Positions 16,171-25,253 of a stretch of 64,000 bases of DNA are shown piece by piece. The translations under genes were made by a program, and so were the position numbers. Origin of the DNA: Rhodobacteraceae bacterium UBA6796. Its GTDB lineage: Bacteria > Pseudomonadota > Alphaproteobacteria > Rhodobacterales > Rhodobacteraceae. Within the stretch, counting starts at the first letter, position 1, and the number at the start of each line of letters is the position of its first letter. The stretch lies in contig DKFM01000003.1 in NCBI GenBank assembly GCA_002452815.1, positions 124,001-188,000 on the forward strand, in the 5' to 3' direction. The notes beneath the pieces were generated by a model. That model worked only from the letters and a program-made list of their open reading frames with translations. It was not told the DNA's origin and made no database searches.

Positions 16171-17693
16171 AGATCTGGGTGCCTATGGATGCGGCGGCGC
16201 GGGCCTGCGGTGCGGATGCCGTCGCGACAGAGATCGCGGCCGAGGCCGAACGGCGCGGGATTGCGGTGCAGATCATTCGCAACGGCTCGCGCGGGATGCT
16301 GTGGCTCGAACCGCTGGTCGAGATCGAAACCCCCGCCGGGCGGATGGCGTTTGGACCGATGACCCCGGCCGATGTGGCCGGTCTGTTCGAGGCGCCCGAT
16401 ACCCACCCCAATGCGCAGGGCCTGACCGAGGAGATCGCGTTTTTCAAGCGTCAGACCCGGCTGACATTCGCGCGCTGCGGGCTGATCGACCCGCTGGATC
16501 TGGATGCCTACGAGGCGCAGGGCGGTCTGGCGGGGCTGCGCGCGGCGCTGGCGCGCGATCCCGAGGCGGTGGTCGATGAAATCGCGGCTTCGGGGCTGCG
16601 CGGGCGCGGCGGTGCGGGCTTCCCCACGGGCATCAAGTGGCGCACGGTGCTGCATGCCAAGGCCACGCCGAAATATATCGTCTGCAATGCCGACGAGGGC
16701 GACAGCGGGTCTTTTGCCGACCGCATGCTGATGGAGGGCGACCCCTTCTGCCTGATCGAGGGCATGACCATCGCGGCACTGGCCACCGGGGCCACGCGCG
16801 GCTTCGTCTATATCCGGTCGGAATATCCCGATGCGATCCGCCAGATGCGCGCGGCGGTCGAAATCGCCACGCTGGCCGGGGTGATCGGCCCTTCCATCAT
16901 GGGACATCCACAGGGGTTCGATCTGGAAATCCGGGTCGGCGCGGGCGCCTATGTCTGCGGCGAGGAAACCTCGCTTCTGAATTCGCTGGAGGGCAAGCGC
17001 GGCGTGGTGCGTGCCAAGCCGCCGCTGCCCGCACTGGAAGGGTTCATGGGGTGCCCGACGGTGGTGAATAACGTGCTCAGCCTGGCCGCCGTGCCCTGGA
17101 TCATGGCGCATGGCGCGCAGGCCTATCACGACATCGGGGTGGGGCGGTCGCGCGGCACGATCCCGTTGCAGATCGCCGGCAATGTGCGCTTCGGCGGGCT
17201 GTTCGAGACCGGCTTCGGCATCACCCTGGGCGAGATCGTGACCGTGATCGGCGGCGGCACCGCCAGTGGCCGCCCGGTCAAGGCGGTGCAGGTTGGCGGC
17301 CCGCTGGGCGCCTATCACCCGGTGTCGGATTTCGGCCTGCCCTTCTGCTACGAGGAATTCGCGGGTCAGGGCGGGCTGGTGGGTCACGCCGGGCTGGTCG
17401 TGCATGACGCGGGCGCCGACATGCTGGGGCTGGCGCGGTTCGCAATGCAATTCTGCGCCGTGGAAAGCTGCGGAAAATGCACGCCCTGTCGCATCGGCGC
17501 GGTGCGCGGCGTCGAAACGCTGGACCGGGTGGCGGCAGGTGACGCCAGCGCGCTGCCGCTGCTGGAGGATCTGTGCAACACGATGAAGCTCGGCTCGCTT
17601 TGTGCGCTGGGCGGCTTCACGCCCTATCCGGTGTTGTCGGCGCTGCGCCACTTCCCCGAAGAATTCACGCCTGTTCAGGAGGCTGCGGAATGA
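16167..17693 (+). CDS. fdsB: NAD+-dependent formate dehydrogenase beta subunit (diaphorase)
   Basis: FMN- and NAD(H)-binding subunit, homologous to complex I NuoF with an extra N-terminal thioredoxin-like domain of about 110 residues. ATG 16167 forms an ATGA overlap with fdsG and gives 508 residues. Motifs: GRGGAGFPTGIKW (NADH-binding glycine loop), NADEGDSGSF (FMN site), GAYVCGEETSLLNSLEGKRG, and the [4Fe-4S] ligands in ESCGKCTPCRIG plus a Cys near 471 (EDLCNTMK). NAD+ is reduced here with electrons from formate. The gene overlaps fdsA by ATGA. Confidence 0.97.
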   Translation: MKIWVPMDAAARACGADAVATEIAAEAERRGIAVQIIRNGSRGMLWLEPLVEIETPAGRMAFGPMTPADVAGLFEAPDTHPNAQGLTEEIAFFKRQTRLTFARCGLIDPLDLDAYEAQGGLAGLRAALARDPEAVVDEIAASGLRGRGGAGFPTGIKWRTVLHAKATPKYIVCNADEGDSGSFADRMLMEGDPFCLIEGMTIAALATGATRGFVYIRSEYPDAIRQMRAAVEIATLAGVIGPSIMGHPQGFDLEIRVGAGAYVCGEETSLLNSLEGKRGVVRAKPPLPALEGFMGCPTVVNNVLSLAAVPWIMAHGAQAYHDIGVGRSRGTIPLQIAGNVRFGGLFETGFGITLGEIVTVIGGGTASGRPVKAVQVGGPLGAYHPVSDFGLPFCYEEFAGQGGLVGHAGLVVHDAGADMLGLARFAMQFCAVESCGKCTPCRIGAVRGVETLDRVAAGDASALPLLEDLCNTMKLGSLCALGGFTPYPVLSALRHFPEEFTPVQEAAE

Positions 17694-20566
17694 AGGATTT
17701 CATCATCCCGACCAAGGACTGGAACAAGGATATGGGCACACCCGCCCGCGCGGGCAAACCCGTCACGCTCAACATCGACGGGGTGGCGGTGACGGTGCCT
17801 GCGGGCACATCGGTGATGCGCGCGGCGCAAGAGGCCGGGATCGCGATTCCGAAACTTTGCGCCACCGACAGTCTGGAGCCGATCGGCTCGTGCCGGTTGT
17901 GCATGGTGCAGATCGACGGCATGCGCGGCACGCCCGCCTCCTGCACGACGCCGGTGCATGAAGGCATGCAGGTGCATACCCAGACCGAGGATCTGAAGCG
18001 CCTGCGCCGCGGGGTGATGGAGTTGTATATCTCGGATCACCCGCTGGATTGCCTGACCTGCGCGGCCAATGGCGATTGCGAGCTGCAGGATATGGCGGGC
18101 GCGGTGGGCCTGCGCGAGGTGCGCTATACCCCGGGCGAAAACCATTTCGAGACGCGCAGCAATGGCGAGGCGAACCCGCGCTATATCGCCAAGGATATCT
18201 CGAACCCCTATTTCAGCTATGACCCGGCGAAATGCATCGTCTGCATGCGCTGCGTGCGCGCCTGCGAAGAGGTGCAGGGCACTTTCGCGCTGACGATCGA
18301 GGGGCGCGGCTTCGATGCCCGCATCAGCCCCGCCGCGCCCGATTTCCTGTCATCCGATTGCGTCAGCTGCGGTGCCTGCGTGCAGGCCTGCCCGACCGCA
18401 ACACTGGTGGAAAAATCGGTCGAAGACATCGGCACGCCCGAGCGCAGCGTGGTGACCACCTGCGCCTATTGCGGCGTGGGTTGCAGCTTCGAGGCGCAGA
18501 TGCGTGGTGATGAATTGGTGCGGATGGTACCCTGGAAGGGCGGTCAGGCGAACCGCGGCCACAGCTGCGTCAAGGGCCGCTTCGCCTATGGCTATGCCAA
18601 CCATGCCGACCGCATCCTGAACCCGATGATCCGCGACAGCATCGACCAGCCCTGGCGCGAGGTCAGCTGGGTCGAGGCGCTGGACTTCACCGCCACCCGG
18701 CTGCGCGCCATTCAGGCCCGTCACGGCAAGGATTCGGTGGGCGTCATCACCTCGTCGCGCTGCACCAACGAGGAAACCTTCCTCGTGCAGAAACTGGCGC
18801 GCGCGGTGTTCGGCACCAACAACACCGATACCTGCGCGCGGGTCTGCCATTCGCCCACCGGCTATGGGCTGAAACAGACCTTCGGCACCTCGGCCGGCAC
18901 GCAGAACTTCGATTCCGTCGAAAAGACCGACCTGGCGGTGGTGATCGGCGCGAACCCGACCGATGGCCACCCGGTGTTTGCCAGCCGCCTGCGCAAACGG
19001 CTGCGGGCGGGGGCCAAGCTGATCGTGATCGACCCGCGCCGCATCGACCTGCTGGAAACCCCGCATCTGGGCCAAAGCTGGCATCTGGCGCTGCGCCCGG
19101 GCACCAATGTCGCGGTGCTGACCGCGATGGCCCATGTGATCGTGACCGAAGGCTTGCAGGACGGCACGTTTATCGCCGAGCGCTGCGATCTGGACGAATG
19201 GGCCGATTACATCGAATTCGTGCAGAATCCCGATTATGCCCCCGAGGCGGTCGAGGGCCTGACCGGCGTGCCCGCGCCCCTGCTGCGCGAGGCGGCGCGC
19301 GCCTATGCCGCCGCGCCCAATGCCGCGATCTATTACGGTCTGGGCGTGACCGAGCATTCCCAAGGCTCGACCACCGTCATCGCGATTGCCAACCTTGCGA
19401 TGATGACCGGCAATATCGGGCGCGAGGGGGTGGGCGTGAACCCGCTGCGCGGCCAGAACAACGTGCAGGGCAGCTGCGACATGGGCAGTTTCCCGCATGA
19501 ACTGCCCGGCTATCGCCATGTTTCGGACGATGCCGCCCGCGCGATTTTCGAGCGCGCCTGGGGCGTGACGCTGGACCCGGAACCGGGCCTGCGCATCCCC
19601 AACATGTTGGATGCCGCCGTCGCGGGGCAGTTCAAGGGGCTTTATGTGCAGGGCGAAGACATCCTGCAATCGGACCCCGACACGCGCCACGTCTCGGCCG
19701 GGCTTGCGGCGATGGAGTGCGTGATCGTGCATGACCTGTTCCTGAACGAGACCGCGAATTACGCGCATGTCTTCCTGCCCGGCTCGACCTTCCTGGAAAA
19801 GGACGGCACCTTCACCAACGCCGAACGCCGGATCAACCCGGTGCGCCGGGTGATGGCGCCGAAGAACGGTTATGCCGATTGGGAAGTGACGCAGATGCTG
19901 GCCAATGCGATGGGCGCGGGCTGGAGCTATACCCACCCGCGCGAGATCATGGCCGAGATCGCCGCGACCACGCCCGGCTTTGCCAATGTGACCTACGAGA
20001 TGCTGGACGAGCGCGGCTCGGTCCAGTGGCCGTGCAACGACAGCGCGCCCGAAGGCTCGCCCATCATGCATGTCGACGGGTTCGTGCGCGGCAAGGGCCG
20101 GTTCATCCGCACCGCCTATGTCCCGACCGAGGAACGCACCGGCCCGCGGTTCCCGCTGTTGCTGACGACCGGGCGGATCCTCAGCCAGTATAACGTGGGC
20201 GCGCAGACCCGGCGCACCGCGAATGTGGTCTGGCACGATCAGGACGTTCTGGAAATTCACCCGCATGACGCCGAAACCCGTGGCATCAAGGAGGGCGACT
20301 GGGTGCGGCTGGCCTCGCGCGCGGGCGATACCACGCTGCGCGCGGTGCTGACCGACCGTGTCTCGCCCGGGGTGGTCTATACCACCTTCCACCACCCCAC
20401 GACGCAGGCCAATGTGGTGACCACCGACAATTCGGACTGGGCCACCAATTGCCCTGAATACAAGGTGACGGCGGTGCAGGTTGCGCTGTCGAATGGGCCG
20501 TCCGACTGGCAGGAACGCTATGCCGTGCAGGCCGCCGCCGCCCGCCGGATCGAGGCTGCCGAATGA
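17690..20566 (+). CDS. fdsA: Mo-bis-MGD formate dehydrogenase alpha subunit
   Basis: Catalytic subunit oxidising formate to CO2; the R. capsulatus enzyme also works in reverse. 958 residues from ATG 17690. Iron-sulfur ligands in order: [2Fe-2S] C57/C68/C71/C85; His117 with C121/C124/C130; two ferredoxin-type [4Fe-4S] sets C182/C185/C188/C192 and C224/C227/C230/C234; and the proximal cluster C258/C261/C265/C293 followed by Lys295. Mo ligand Cys386 and His387 lie in RVCHSPTG and Arg587 in NPLRGQN. These positions equal the published R. capsulatus numbering. There is no Tat signal, so the enzyme is cytoplasmic. It overlaps fdsC by ATGA. Confidence 0.98.
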   Translation: MKDFIIPTKDWNKDMGTPARAGKPVTLNIDGVAVTVPAGTSVMRAAQEAGIAIPKLCATDSLEPIGSCRLCMVQIDGMRGTPASCTTPVHEGMQVHTQTEDLKRLRRGVMELYISDHPLDCLTCAANGDCELQDMAGAVGLREVRYTPGENHFETRSNGEANPRYIAKDISNPYFSYDPAKCIVCMRCVRACEEVQGTFALTIEGRGFDARISPAAPDFLSSDCVSCGACVQACPTATLVEKSVEDIGTPERSVVTTCAYCGVGCSFEAQMRGDELVRMVPWKGGQANRGHSCVKGRFAYGYANHADRILNPMIRDSIDQPWREVSWVEALDFTATRLRAIQARHGKDSVGVITSSRCTNEETFLVQKLARAVFGTNNTDTCARVCHSPTGYGLKQTFGTSAGTQNFDSVEKTDLAVVIGANPTDGHPVFASRLRKRLRAGAKLIVIDPRRIDLLETPHLGQSWHLALRPGTNVAVLTAMAHVIVTEGLQDGTFIAERCDLDEWADYIEFVQNPDYAPEAVEGLTGVPAPLLREAARAYAAAPNAAIYYGLGVTEHSQGSTTVIAIANLAMMTGNIGREGVGVNPLRGQNNVQGSCDMGSFPHELPGYRHVSDDAARAIFERAWGVTLDPEPGLRIPNMLDAAVAGQFKGLYVQGEDILQSDPDTRHVSAGLAAMECVIVHDLFLNETANYAHVFLPGSTFLEKDGTFTNAERRINPVRRVMAPKNGYADWEVTQMLANAMGAGWSYTHPREIMAEIAATTPGFANVTYEMLDERGSVQWPCNDSAPEGSPIMHVDGFVRGKGRFIRTAYVPTEERTGPRFPLLLTTGRILSQYNVGAQTRRTANVVWHDQDVLEIHPHDAETRGIKEGDWVRLASRAGDTTLRAVLTDRVSPGVVYTTFHHPTTQANVVTTDNSDWATNCPEYKVTAVQVALSNGPSDWQERYAVQAAAARRIEAAE

Positions 20567-21345
20567 AAGGCGCGGTCGCTGTCACACGACCCGATGGCGG
20601 CCCCGAGGTGCTTGCGGCCGAGGTGCCCGTGGCGCTGGTCTTCGACGGCACCACCCAGGCGGTGATGATGGCCACCCCCGACGATCTGGAGGACTTCCTG
20701 ATCGGATTCGCGCTGAGCGAGGGGCTGATCGCCAGCCCCGCCGAAATCCTGCGCCGCGAGATCGTGGAACAACCCGGCGGGATCGAGGCGCGCGCCTGGC
20801 TCGCCGCACCCGCCAGTGCGCGCTTCGCCGAACGGCGCCGCGCAACGGTCGGGCCGGTGGGCTGCGGGCTGTGCGGTATCGACAGCCTGGCGCAGGCGCT
20901 GCGCCCGCTGCCCGGCACCCGCGCACTGCCCCTTTCGACAGCATCCGGCACCCGGGCGCTGGATGCGCTGCGCGCAGCCCAACCGTTGCAGGATGCGACC
21001 CGGGCCTGCCATGCCGCGGGGTTCTGGACCGAAGGCGGCGGGCTTGTCCTGCTGCGCGAGGATATCGGGCGGCACAACGCGCTGGACAAGCTTGCAGGCG
21101 CGCTGGCGGCGGCGGGTATCGCGCCGGGCAGCGGCGCGGTGGTGATGACATCGCGGCTGTCGGTCGATCTGGTGCAGAAAGCGGCCATCATCGGCGCGGG
21201 GGCGCTGATCGCCCCTTCGGCGCCCACTGCGCTGGCGGTCGAACAGGCACAGGCCGCAGGCCTGCCGCTGATTGCCCGCAGCCCGCGCGAAAACCGGCTG
21301 GTGTGCTATACTGCCCCGGCCCAGACCAAGGACGACGCCGCATGA
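20563..21345 (+). CDS. fdsC: FdhD-family Moco-binding chaperone for FdsA
   Basis: FdhD/FdsC protein of 260 residues. In R. capsulatus FdsC binds bis-MGD and helps load sulfurated cofactor into FdsA. The family's conserved segment GPVGCGLCGIDS carries the CxxC of the sulfur-transfer loop (about residues 99-110). FWTEGGGLVLLREDIGRHNALDKL and VMTSRLSVDLVQKAA are strong FdhD signatures. It overlaps fdsA upstream and fdsD downstream by ATGA, so it is co-translated with its client. Confidence 0.96.
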   Translation: MKGAVAVTRPDGGPEVLAAEVPVALVFDGTTQAVMMATPDDLEDFLIGFALSEGLIASPAEILRREIVEQPGGIEARAWLAAPASARFAERRRATVGPVGCGLCGIDSLAQALRPLPGTRALPLSTASGTRALDALRAAQPLQDATRACHAAGFWTEGGGLVLLREDIGRHNALDKLAGALAAAGIAPGSGAVVMTSRLSVDLVQKAAIIGAGALIAPSAPTALAVEQAQAAGLPLIARSPRENRLVCYTAPAQTKDDAA

Positions 21346-21569
21346 ATGCTGCTGACAAGCTGACCAGAATGGCCAATCAGATCGCCACGTTTTTCGAAAG
21401 CCAGACCGGCGATCAGGCGGCGGGCGTGGCCGCGCATATCAATGAAAACTGGTCGCCCCCGATGCGCGCCGGTCTGCTGGATCACATCGCGCAGGGCGGC
21501 GCCGATCTCAAGCCGCTGGTGATCGAGGCCGCTCCTCTGATCCGCCCGGCCCCGGCCCGCGCGCTCTGA
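21342..21569 (+). CDS. fdsD: Formate dehydrogenase delta subunit
   Basis: Small helical protein of 75 residues (MNAADKLTRMANQIATFFES at the start) with the NIAFFES-like segment and the IAxHINxFWxPRMR-like pattern (AAHINENWSPPMRAGLLDHI) typical of FdsD. It is required for active enzyme assembly and is present in the (FdsABGD)2 structure of the R. capsulatus complex. The start is fixed by the ATGA overlap with fdsC. Last gene of the operon; a convergent-end repeat begins a few bases after its stop. Confidence 0.94.
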   Translation: MNAADKLTRMANQIATFFESQTGDQAAGVAAHINENWSPPMRAGLLDHIAQGGADLKPLVIEAAPLIRPAPARAL

Positions 21570-21574
21570 TCCGT

Positions 21575-21624
21575 TTCTTTCTGGCCGAAATATCCCACGG
21601 GGGTGCGGGGGTGTGAAACCCCCG
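21575..21624 (+). repeat. Convergent-end repeat, locus 3 (fdsD terminator region)
   Basis: CTGGCCGAAATATCCCACGG followed by the hairpin GGGGGTGTGAAACCCCC (21607-21623). AAATATCC is at 21588-21595. From there the sequence is the same as at 27971-28007 for about 37 bases. Lies between fdsD and the oppositely oriented coiled-coil gene. Confidence 0.75.
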
Positions 21625-21655
21625 CGGCCTGCGCGGGATCAGCAGACCGCAGGCC

Positions 21656-21985
21656 TTATTTCGATCCGTTCATCCGGTCGATATAGGCGCGCAGCTCCTC
21701 GGCCTCGTGACGCGCGTCGCGCAGACCGTCCATTGCGGCGCGCAGCTCGGCCTCGGTCTGGCTGAGCTGGTTCATCAGTTCGGCCTCGCGCGCTTCGATA
21801 TAGGTGATCGCCTGATCGCGGTTTTCCTCGGCCTCGTGCAGGGCCTGCGCCATCTGCTCCAACTCGCCCATGTCGGCACGGGTCACTCGGGTCAGCCGAT
21901 GGATCAGCCAGGAGGCGAACCAGCCCAGGCAGAAAGAGAGAAACAGGATAATGGCCGTGGCGATGACGAATTCGGTTCTGTTCAT
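21656..21985 (-). CDS. Small membrane-anchored coiled-coil protein
   Basis: A 109-residue protein with one N-terminal transmembrane helix (FVIATAIILFLSFCLGWFAS, about residues 6-25). A long, charged, Glu/Ala-rich helix fills the rest and is predicted to form a coiled coil (QALHEAEENRDQAITYIEAR). No family function recognised. It lies 15 bp downstream of the OmpA-family gene and is probably co-transcribed, suggesting an envelope role. The 3' end converges on the fds operon. Confidence 0.8.
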   Translation of the reverse strand: MNRTEFVIATAIILFLSFCLGWFASWLIHRLTRVTRADMGELEQMAQALHEAEENRDQAITYIEAREAELMNQLSQTEAELRAAMDGLRDARHEAEELRAYIDRMNGSK

Positions 21986-22000
21986 GGGCTTTGTGCCTTC

Positions 22001-24199
22001 TCAATCTGCGGCGCCAAGGGTGGCGGGGCGCGGGGCCGGTCGACCGGGGGCCTCTGCCGCCGGGGCCACGGGAATTTCGATCGCGGGGTCTTGGGCGGCG
22101 GCCACCTCGGGCGGCAGTCCGGCGGTGTGATCCGGGGCGGCGCTGTCGGTGGCAGCGGGGGCATCCTGCGGCCCCGTCGCGGCATCTTCCCCGGCGGGGG
22201 CTGTCGCACTGTCGGCGGGGGGCGCATCGCCTGCCGCTTCCACTTCGCCCTCCATCGGTGCGGCCTCTTCCATCGGGCCTTCGTCACCCATCGGGGCTTC
22301 GGTGGCGGTCTCTTCCTCGGGCAGGGCGGCGGCCTGTTCCGGCGTCGCGCTGTCTTCGGCGGGGGCCGCCACAGGGGCGGGGGTCTCGACCGGGGCTTCG
22401 TCCAGCAGCACGAATTCGATCCGGCGGTTCGCTTCACGTCCCTCTTCGGTGTCGTTGTCGGCGATCGGCTGGCTTTCGCCATAGCCTTTGGCGGTCAGGT
22501 TCCCGACCAGAATGCGCCGTTCGCGCAAGGCGCGCAGCACGGCCTGCGCCCGGTCCTGCGACAGCTTCTGGTTCATCTCTTCGCCGCCCTGGCTGTCGGT
22601 ATGCCCGCCCAGTTCCATGCGGAAATCCTGACAATCCTTCATCGCCGCCGCCAGCGCATCCAGCGGCTGCGCCCCCTCGGCGGCGATCGTCGAGGAACCG
22701 GGTTCGAAGGTGATCTTCTTCTCGGCCAGCACCGCATTCAGACGGGCCACGCATTCGGGCCCGTCGGGCAGACCCAGCACCGGATCAAGCCGCTTGTCAT
22801 AGCGCACGGCCAGTTCGATCTGCGCGCTTTCGCCCAGCCGATCGGCCAGGATGCGCGCGATCTGGTCGCTGGCGGCCGGATTGCCGCTGATCCCGCGGAT
22901 CTTCACCAGGTCGGGACGCACAGAGACCACGCCCTCGGCCAGTTCGTGCAGCGCTTCAAGCGCGGCCATGGTGCGCACCGGCCAGCCCGACGGCAGCGCG
23001 GCATCGACACGCGTCGCGCCATAGACGGTTGCCGAGCCAAAGCGGGCGCGCGCGAAATTCTCCAGCGCCTCGCGCTGGCGGTCGTCGCTGACCCGCCCGC
23101 GCAGCTGCACCTGGCCATCCGCGCTCAGGGTGGCGGAAAACTCGGGCACGCCGGTGCCGGTCTCGGGTTTCTTCTGCAGTTCGGCCTTGAGCGAGAAGAC
23201 TTCGGGCAGGTTCGATTCCAGCTCGCCCACCACCTTGTCGAAGGTCGCGGGGCTGACGCTGTCGGCGGCGATCAGCGCGATGTCGGCATCGGAATAGGTG
23301 ATCGTTCCGGCGCCGAGTTCACCCAGTGCCTTCAACCCCATTTCCACGGCCGCGGCCCAATCGGGTGAGGGCACGCCCATGCCGACGGTGCAGCCCTGCG
23401 CGCCCTTGGCGCCAACGCCGCGGGCGGCTGCCAGAATCCGGTCGCGCGCCCGGACGGTATCGGCCGAGCAGGCATCGAAGCGCGCGCCCTCGGCGTCGAT
23501 CAGGAAGCGCAGGGTGAAGGGCGTGATGACCGGGCGCGGCGCGGAAATGTCGAAGCTGAGCTTCAGATCGCTGGGGCGGCGGCGCGCAAGCGAGGTTTCG
23601 ATGCGTGCCTTTTCCGCCGGGCTGTCGGTGATCGCCGTGACCGCCACCTTGCCCGGATCGACCGAGATCTTGGCACGCGGCAGGGTCTTCAGGGTCGTGA
23701 CCGCAAAGCTCATCGCGGTGTTCCAGCCTGCGGGCTCGGGGTAGTTGGCGGTTTCGAGCATGTCGGTCACCTGACCGTCGGCCGCGACCGCCTTCAACTC
23801 GGCCAGCAGCGCCTTGCGGTCCGTCGAGGCGGGCACCAGCCCGATCAGCGAGATCCCGTCATCATTGCGCAGCACCTGCAGCGAGAAGGCGGGCGGCGCC
23901 AGATCGGCGGTGCTTTCGACATCGGTGTTGTCGATGATCCGCGTGGCCTCGATCACCGAACCGGCCAGGGCCAGGGTGCGGAACCGTTCGGCCTCGGAAG
24001 GGGCGGTGCCCATGATGATCACCTGCAGGCCGTCGGCCTCGATCCGGGTCCAGCTGTGGCCCGCCGCCTCCAGCGCCAACCGCAATTCATTGCGCGAGCG
24101 TTTCTCGATCACCGTCGCCGACCCGCCTGCGATTACCGCCGCCAGCAGCAGCGCCAGAACGAAGGCGGTTGTCGTCATGATCGTGGTGCGCGCGCGCAT
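22001..24199 (-). CDS. OmpA-family protein with BON-like repeats and acidic tail
   Basis: A 732-residue envelope protein. An N-terminal hydrophobic anchor (AFVLALLLAAVIAGGSATV, about 12-30) is followed by several BON/OsmY-like repeat segments to about residue 480. The peptidoglycan-binding OmpA C domain is at about 490-605 (ELGGHTDSQGGEE, KGYGESQPIADNDTEEGREA, NRRIEF). The last 125 residues are low-complexity, rich in Ala, Pro and Glu, and strongly acidic, which is unusual after an OmpA domain. Likely links the membrane to the cell wall. It sits upstream of the coiled-coil protein. Confidence 0.9.
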   Translation of the reverse strand: MRARTTIMTTTAFVLALLLAAVIAGGSATVIEKRSRNELRLALEAAGHSWTRIEADGLQVIIMGTAPSEAERFRTLALAGSVIEATRIIDNTDVESTADLAPPAFSLQVLRNDDGISLIGLVPASTDRKALLAELKAVAADGQVTDMLETANYPEPAGWNTAMSFAVTTLKTLPRAKISVDPGKVAVTAITDSPAEKARIETSLARRRPSDLKLSFDISAPRPVITPFTLRFLIDAEGARFDACSADTVRARDRILAAARGVGAKGAQGCTVGMGVPSPDWAAAVEMGLKALGELGAGTITYSDADIALIAADSVSPATFDKVVGELESNLPEVFSLKAELQKKPETGTGVPEFSATLSADGQVQLRGRVSDDRQREALENFARARFGSATVYGATRVDAALPSGWPVRTMAALEALHELAEGVVSVRPDLVKIRGISGNPAASDQIARILADRLGESAQIELAVRYDKRLDPVLGLPDGPECVARLNAVLAEKKITFEPGSSTIAAEGAQPLDALAAAMKDCQDFRMELGGHTDSQGGEEMNQKLSQDRAQAVLRALRERRILVGNLTAKGYGESQPIADNDTEEGREANRRIEFVLLDEAPVETPAPVAAPAEDSATPEQAAALPEEETATEAPMGDEGPMEEAAPMEGEVEAAGDAPPADSATAPAGEDAATGPQDAPAATDSAAPDHTAGLPPEVAAAQDPAIEIPVAPAAEAPGRPAPRPATLGAAD

Positions 24200-24263
24200 G
24201 CGGTCAGGGCCTCCCAGTCTGTTGCTCCTGCTCTTCCTTAAGGGCGTGATCCCGGCGGATCAA

Positions 24264-25241
24264 TTACACGATTGCGGCAATGGCAAGAAACAGCGCAGCA
24301 ATCAGCCCGGTATCGCGGCTGGCGCGGAACAGGCGCAGGCACACATCGGGGTTGTCGATATCAAGCCGCCGCATCTGCCACAGCATATGCCAGCCAAAGC
24401 CCCAGGGCGCCGCCAGACCAAGCGCCAGCGTCACCGGCCCGGCCTGCGGCAGCAGCGCCCAGAGCACCGCAATCGTCATCAGCGCGACCGAGGCGATCAG
24501 GAACCCGCCCAGCCATTTCGCACTGTCCGCGCCAAAAAGTCGCGCCGTCGACTTCACCCCGATCAGCGCGTCGTCTTCCTTGTCCTGATGGGCATAGATC
24601 GTGTCGTAGAACAGCGTCCAGACGATGCCTGCCGCATAAAGCGCAATCGCCGCCGGGTGCAGGCTGCCGGTATGTGCGACCCAGCCCATCAACGCACCCC
24701 AGTTGAAGGCGATGCCCAGAAACGCCTGCGGCCACCAGGTGAAGCGCTTGGCAAAGGGGTAAATCGCCACCGGCCCCAGGGCCAGCAGCCCCAGCACGAT
24801 TGCGGCGGTGTTGAAGCTCAGCAGGATCAGCGCCGAGATCGCCACCTGCGCGATCATCCACGCCAGCGCCTGTTTCACCGTGACCTGCCCCGACGGGATC
24901 GGGCGTGAACGGGTGCGGGCCACCTGCGCGTCGATCTTGCGGTCGGTGATGTCGTTCCAGGTGCAACCCGCGCCGCGCATCAGGAAGGCGCCGATCGCGC
25001 AGGCCAGCGCCAGCCACAAATCGCCCAGCCGCGGTGCGTCATGGGCGGCGGCCAGCGCAATCGACCACCAGCAGGGCAGCAGCAGCAGCCAGGTGCCGAT
25101 CGGTCGGTCGGCGCGCGACAGGCGCAGATAGGGGCGCGTGGCGGGCGGGGCCAGCCGGTCCACCCAGTTGCCGCCCACCGCATCGGCGACGGTGCCATTT
25201 TCGACGGTGGGGGCCTCTGGCGTTTTGGTCGCTCCGGTCAT
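24264..25241 (-). CDS. ubiA: 4-hydroxybenzoate polyprenyltransferase
   Basis: Integral membrane prenyltransferase attaching the polyprenyl chain to 4-hydroxybenzoate, an early step of ubiquinone synthesis. ATG 25241 gives 325 residues with about eight helices. The two Asp-rich motifs are NDITDRKIDAQVARTRSRP (first NDxxDxxxD, about residue 97) and YDTIYAHQDKEDD (second DxxxD, about residue 217). Only 12 bp separate its start from the divergent rsmE start. The polyprenyl diphosphate synthase that would supply its side-chain donor is encoded at 53691-54695. Confidence 0.95.
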   Translation of the reverse strand: MTGATKTPEAPTVENGTVADAVGGNWVDRLAPPATRPYLRLSRADRPIGTWLLLLPCWWSIALAAAHDAPRLGDLWLALACAIGAFLMRGAGCTWNDITDRKIDAQVARTRSRPIPSGQVTVKQALAWMIAQVAISALILLSFNTAAIVLGLLALGPVAIYPFAKRFTWWPQAFLGIAFNWGALMGWVAHTGSLHPAAIALYAAGIVWTLFYDTIYAHQDKEDDALIGVKSTARLFGADSAKWLGGFLIASVALMTIAVLWALLPQAGPVTLALGLAAPWGFGWHMLWQMRRLDIDNPDVCLRLFRASRDTGLIAALFLAIAAIV

Positions 25242-25253
25242 AGATTTCGCCTC

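Noticed and set aside
18350..20395. A 681-codon minus-strand frame opposite fdsA
   Set aside because: Antisense to a fully conserved enzyme; no family features.
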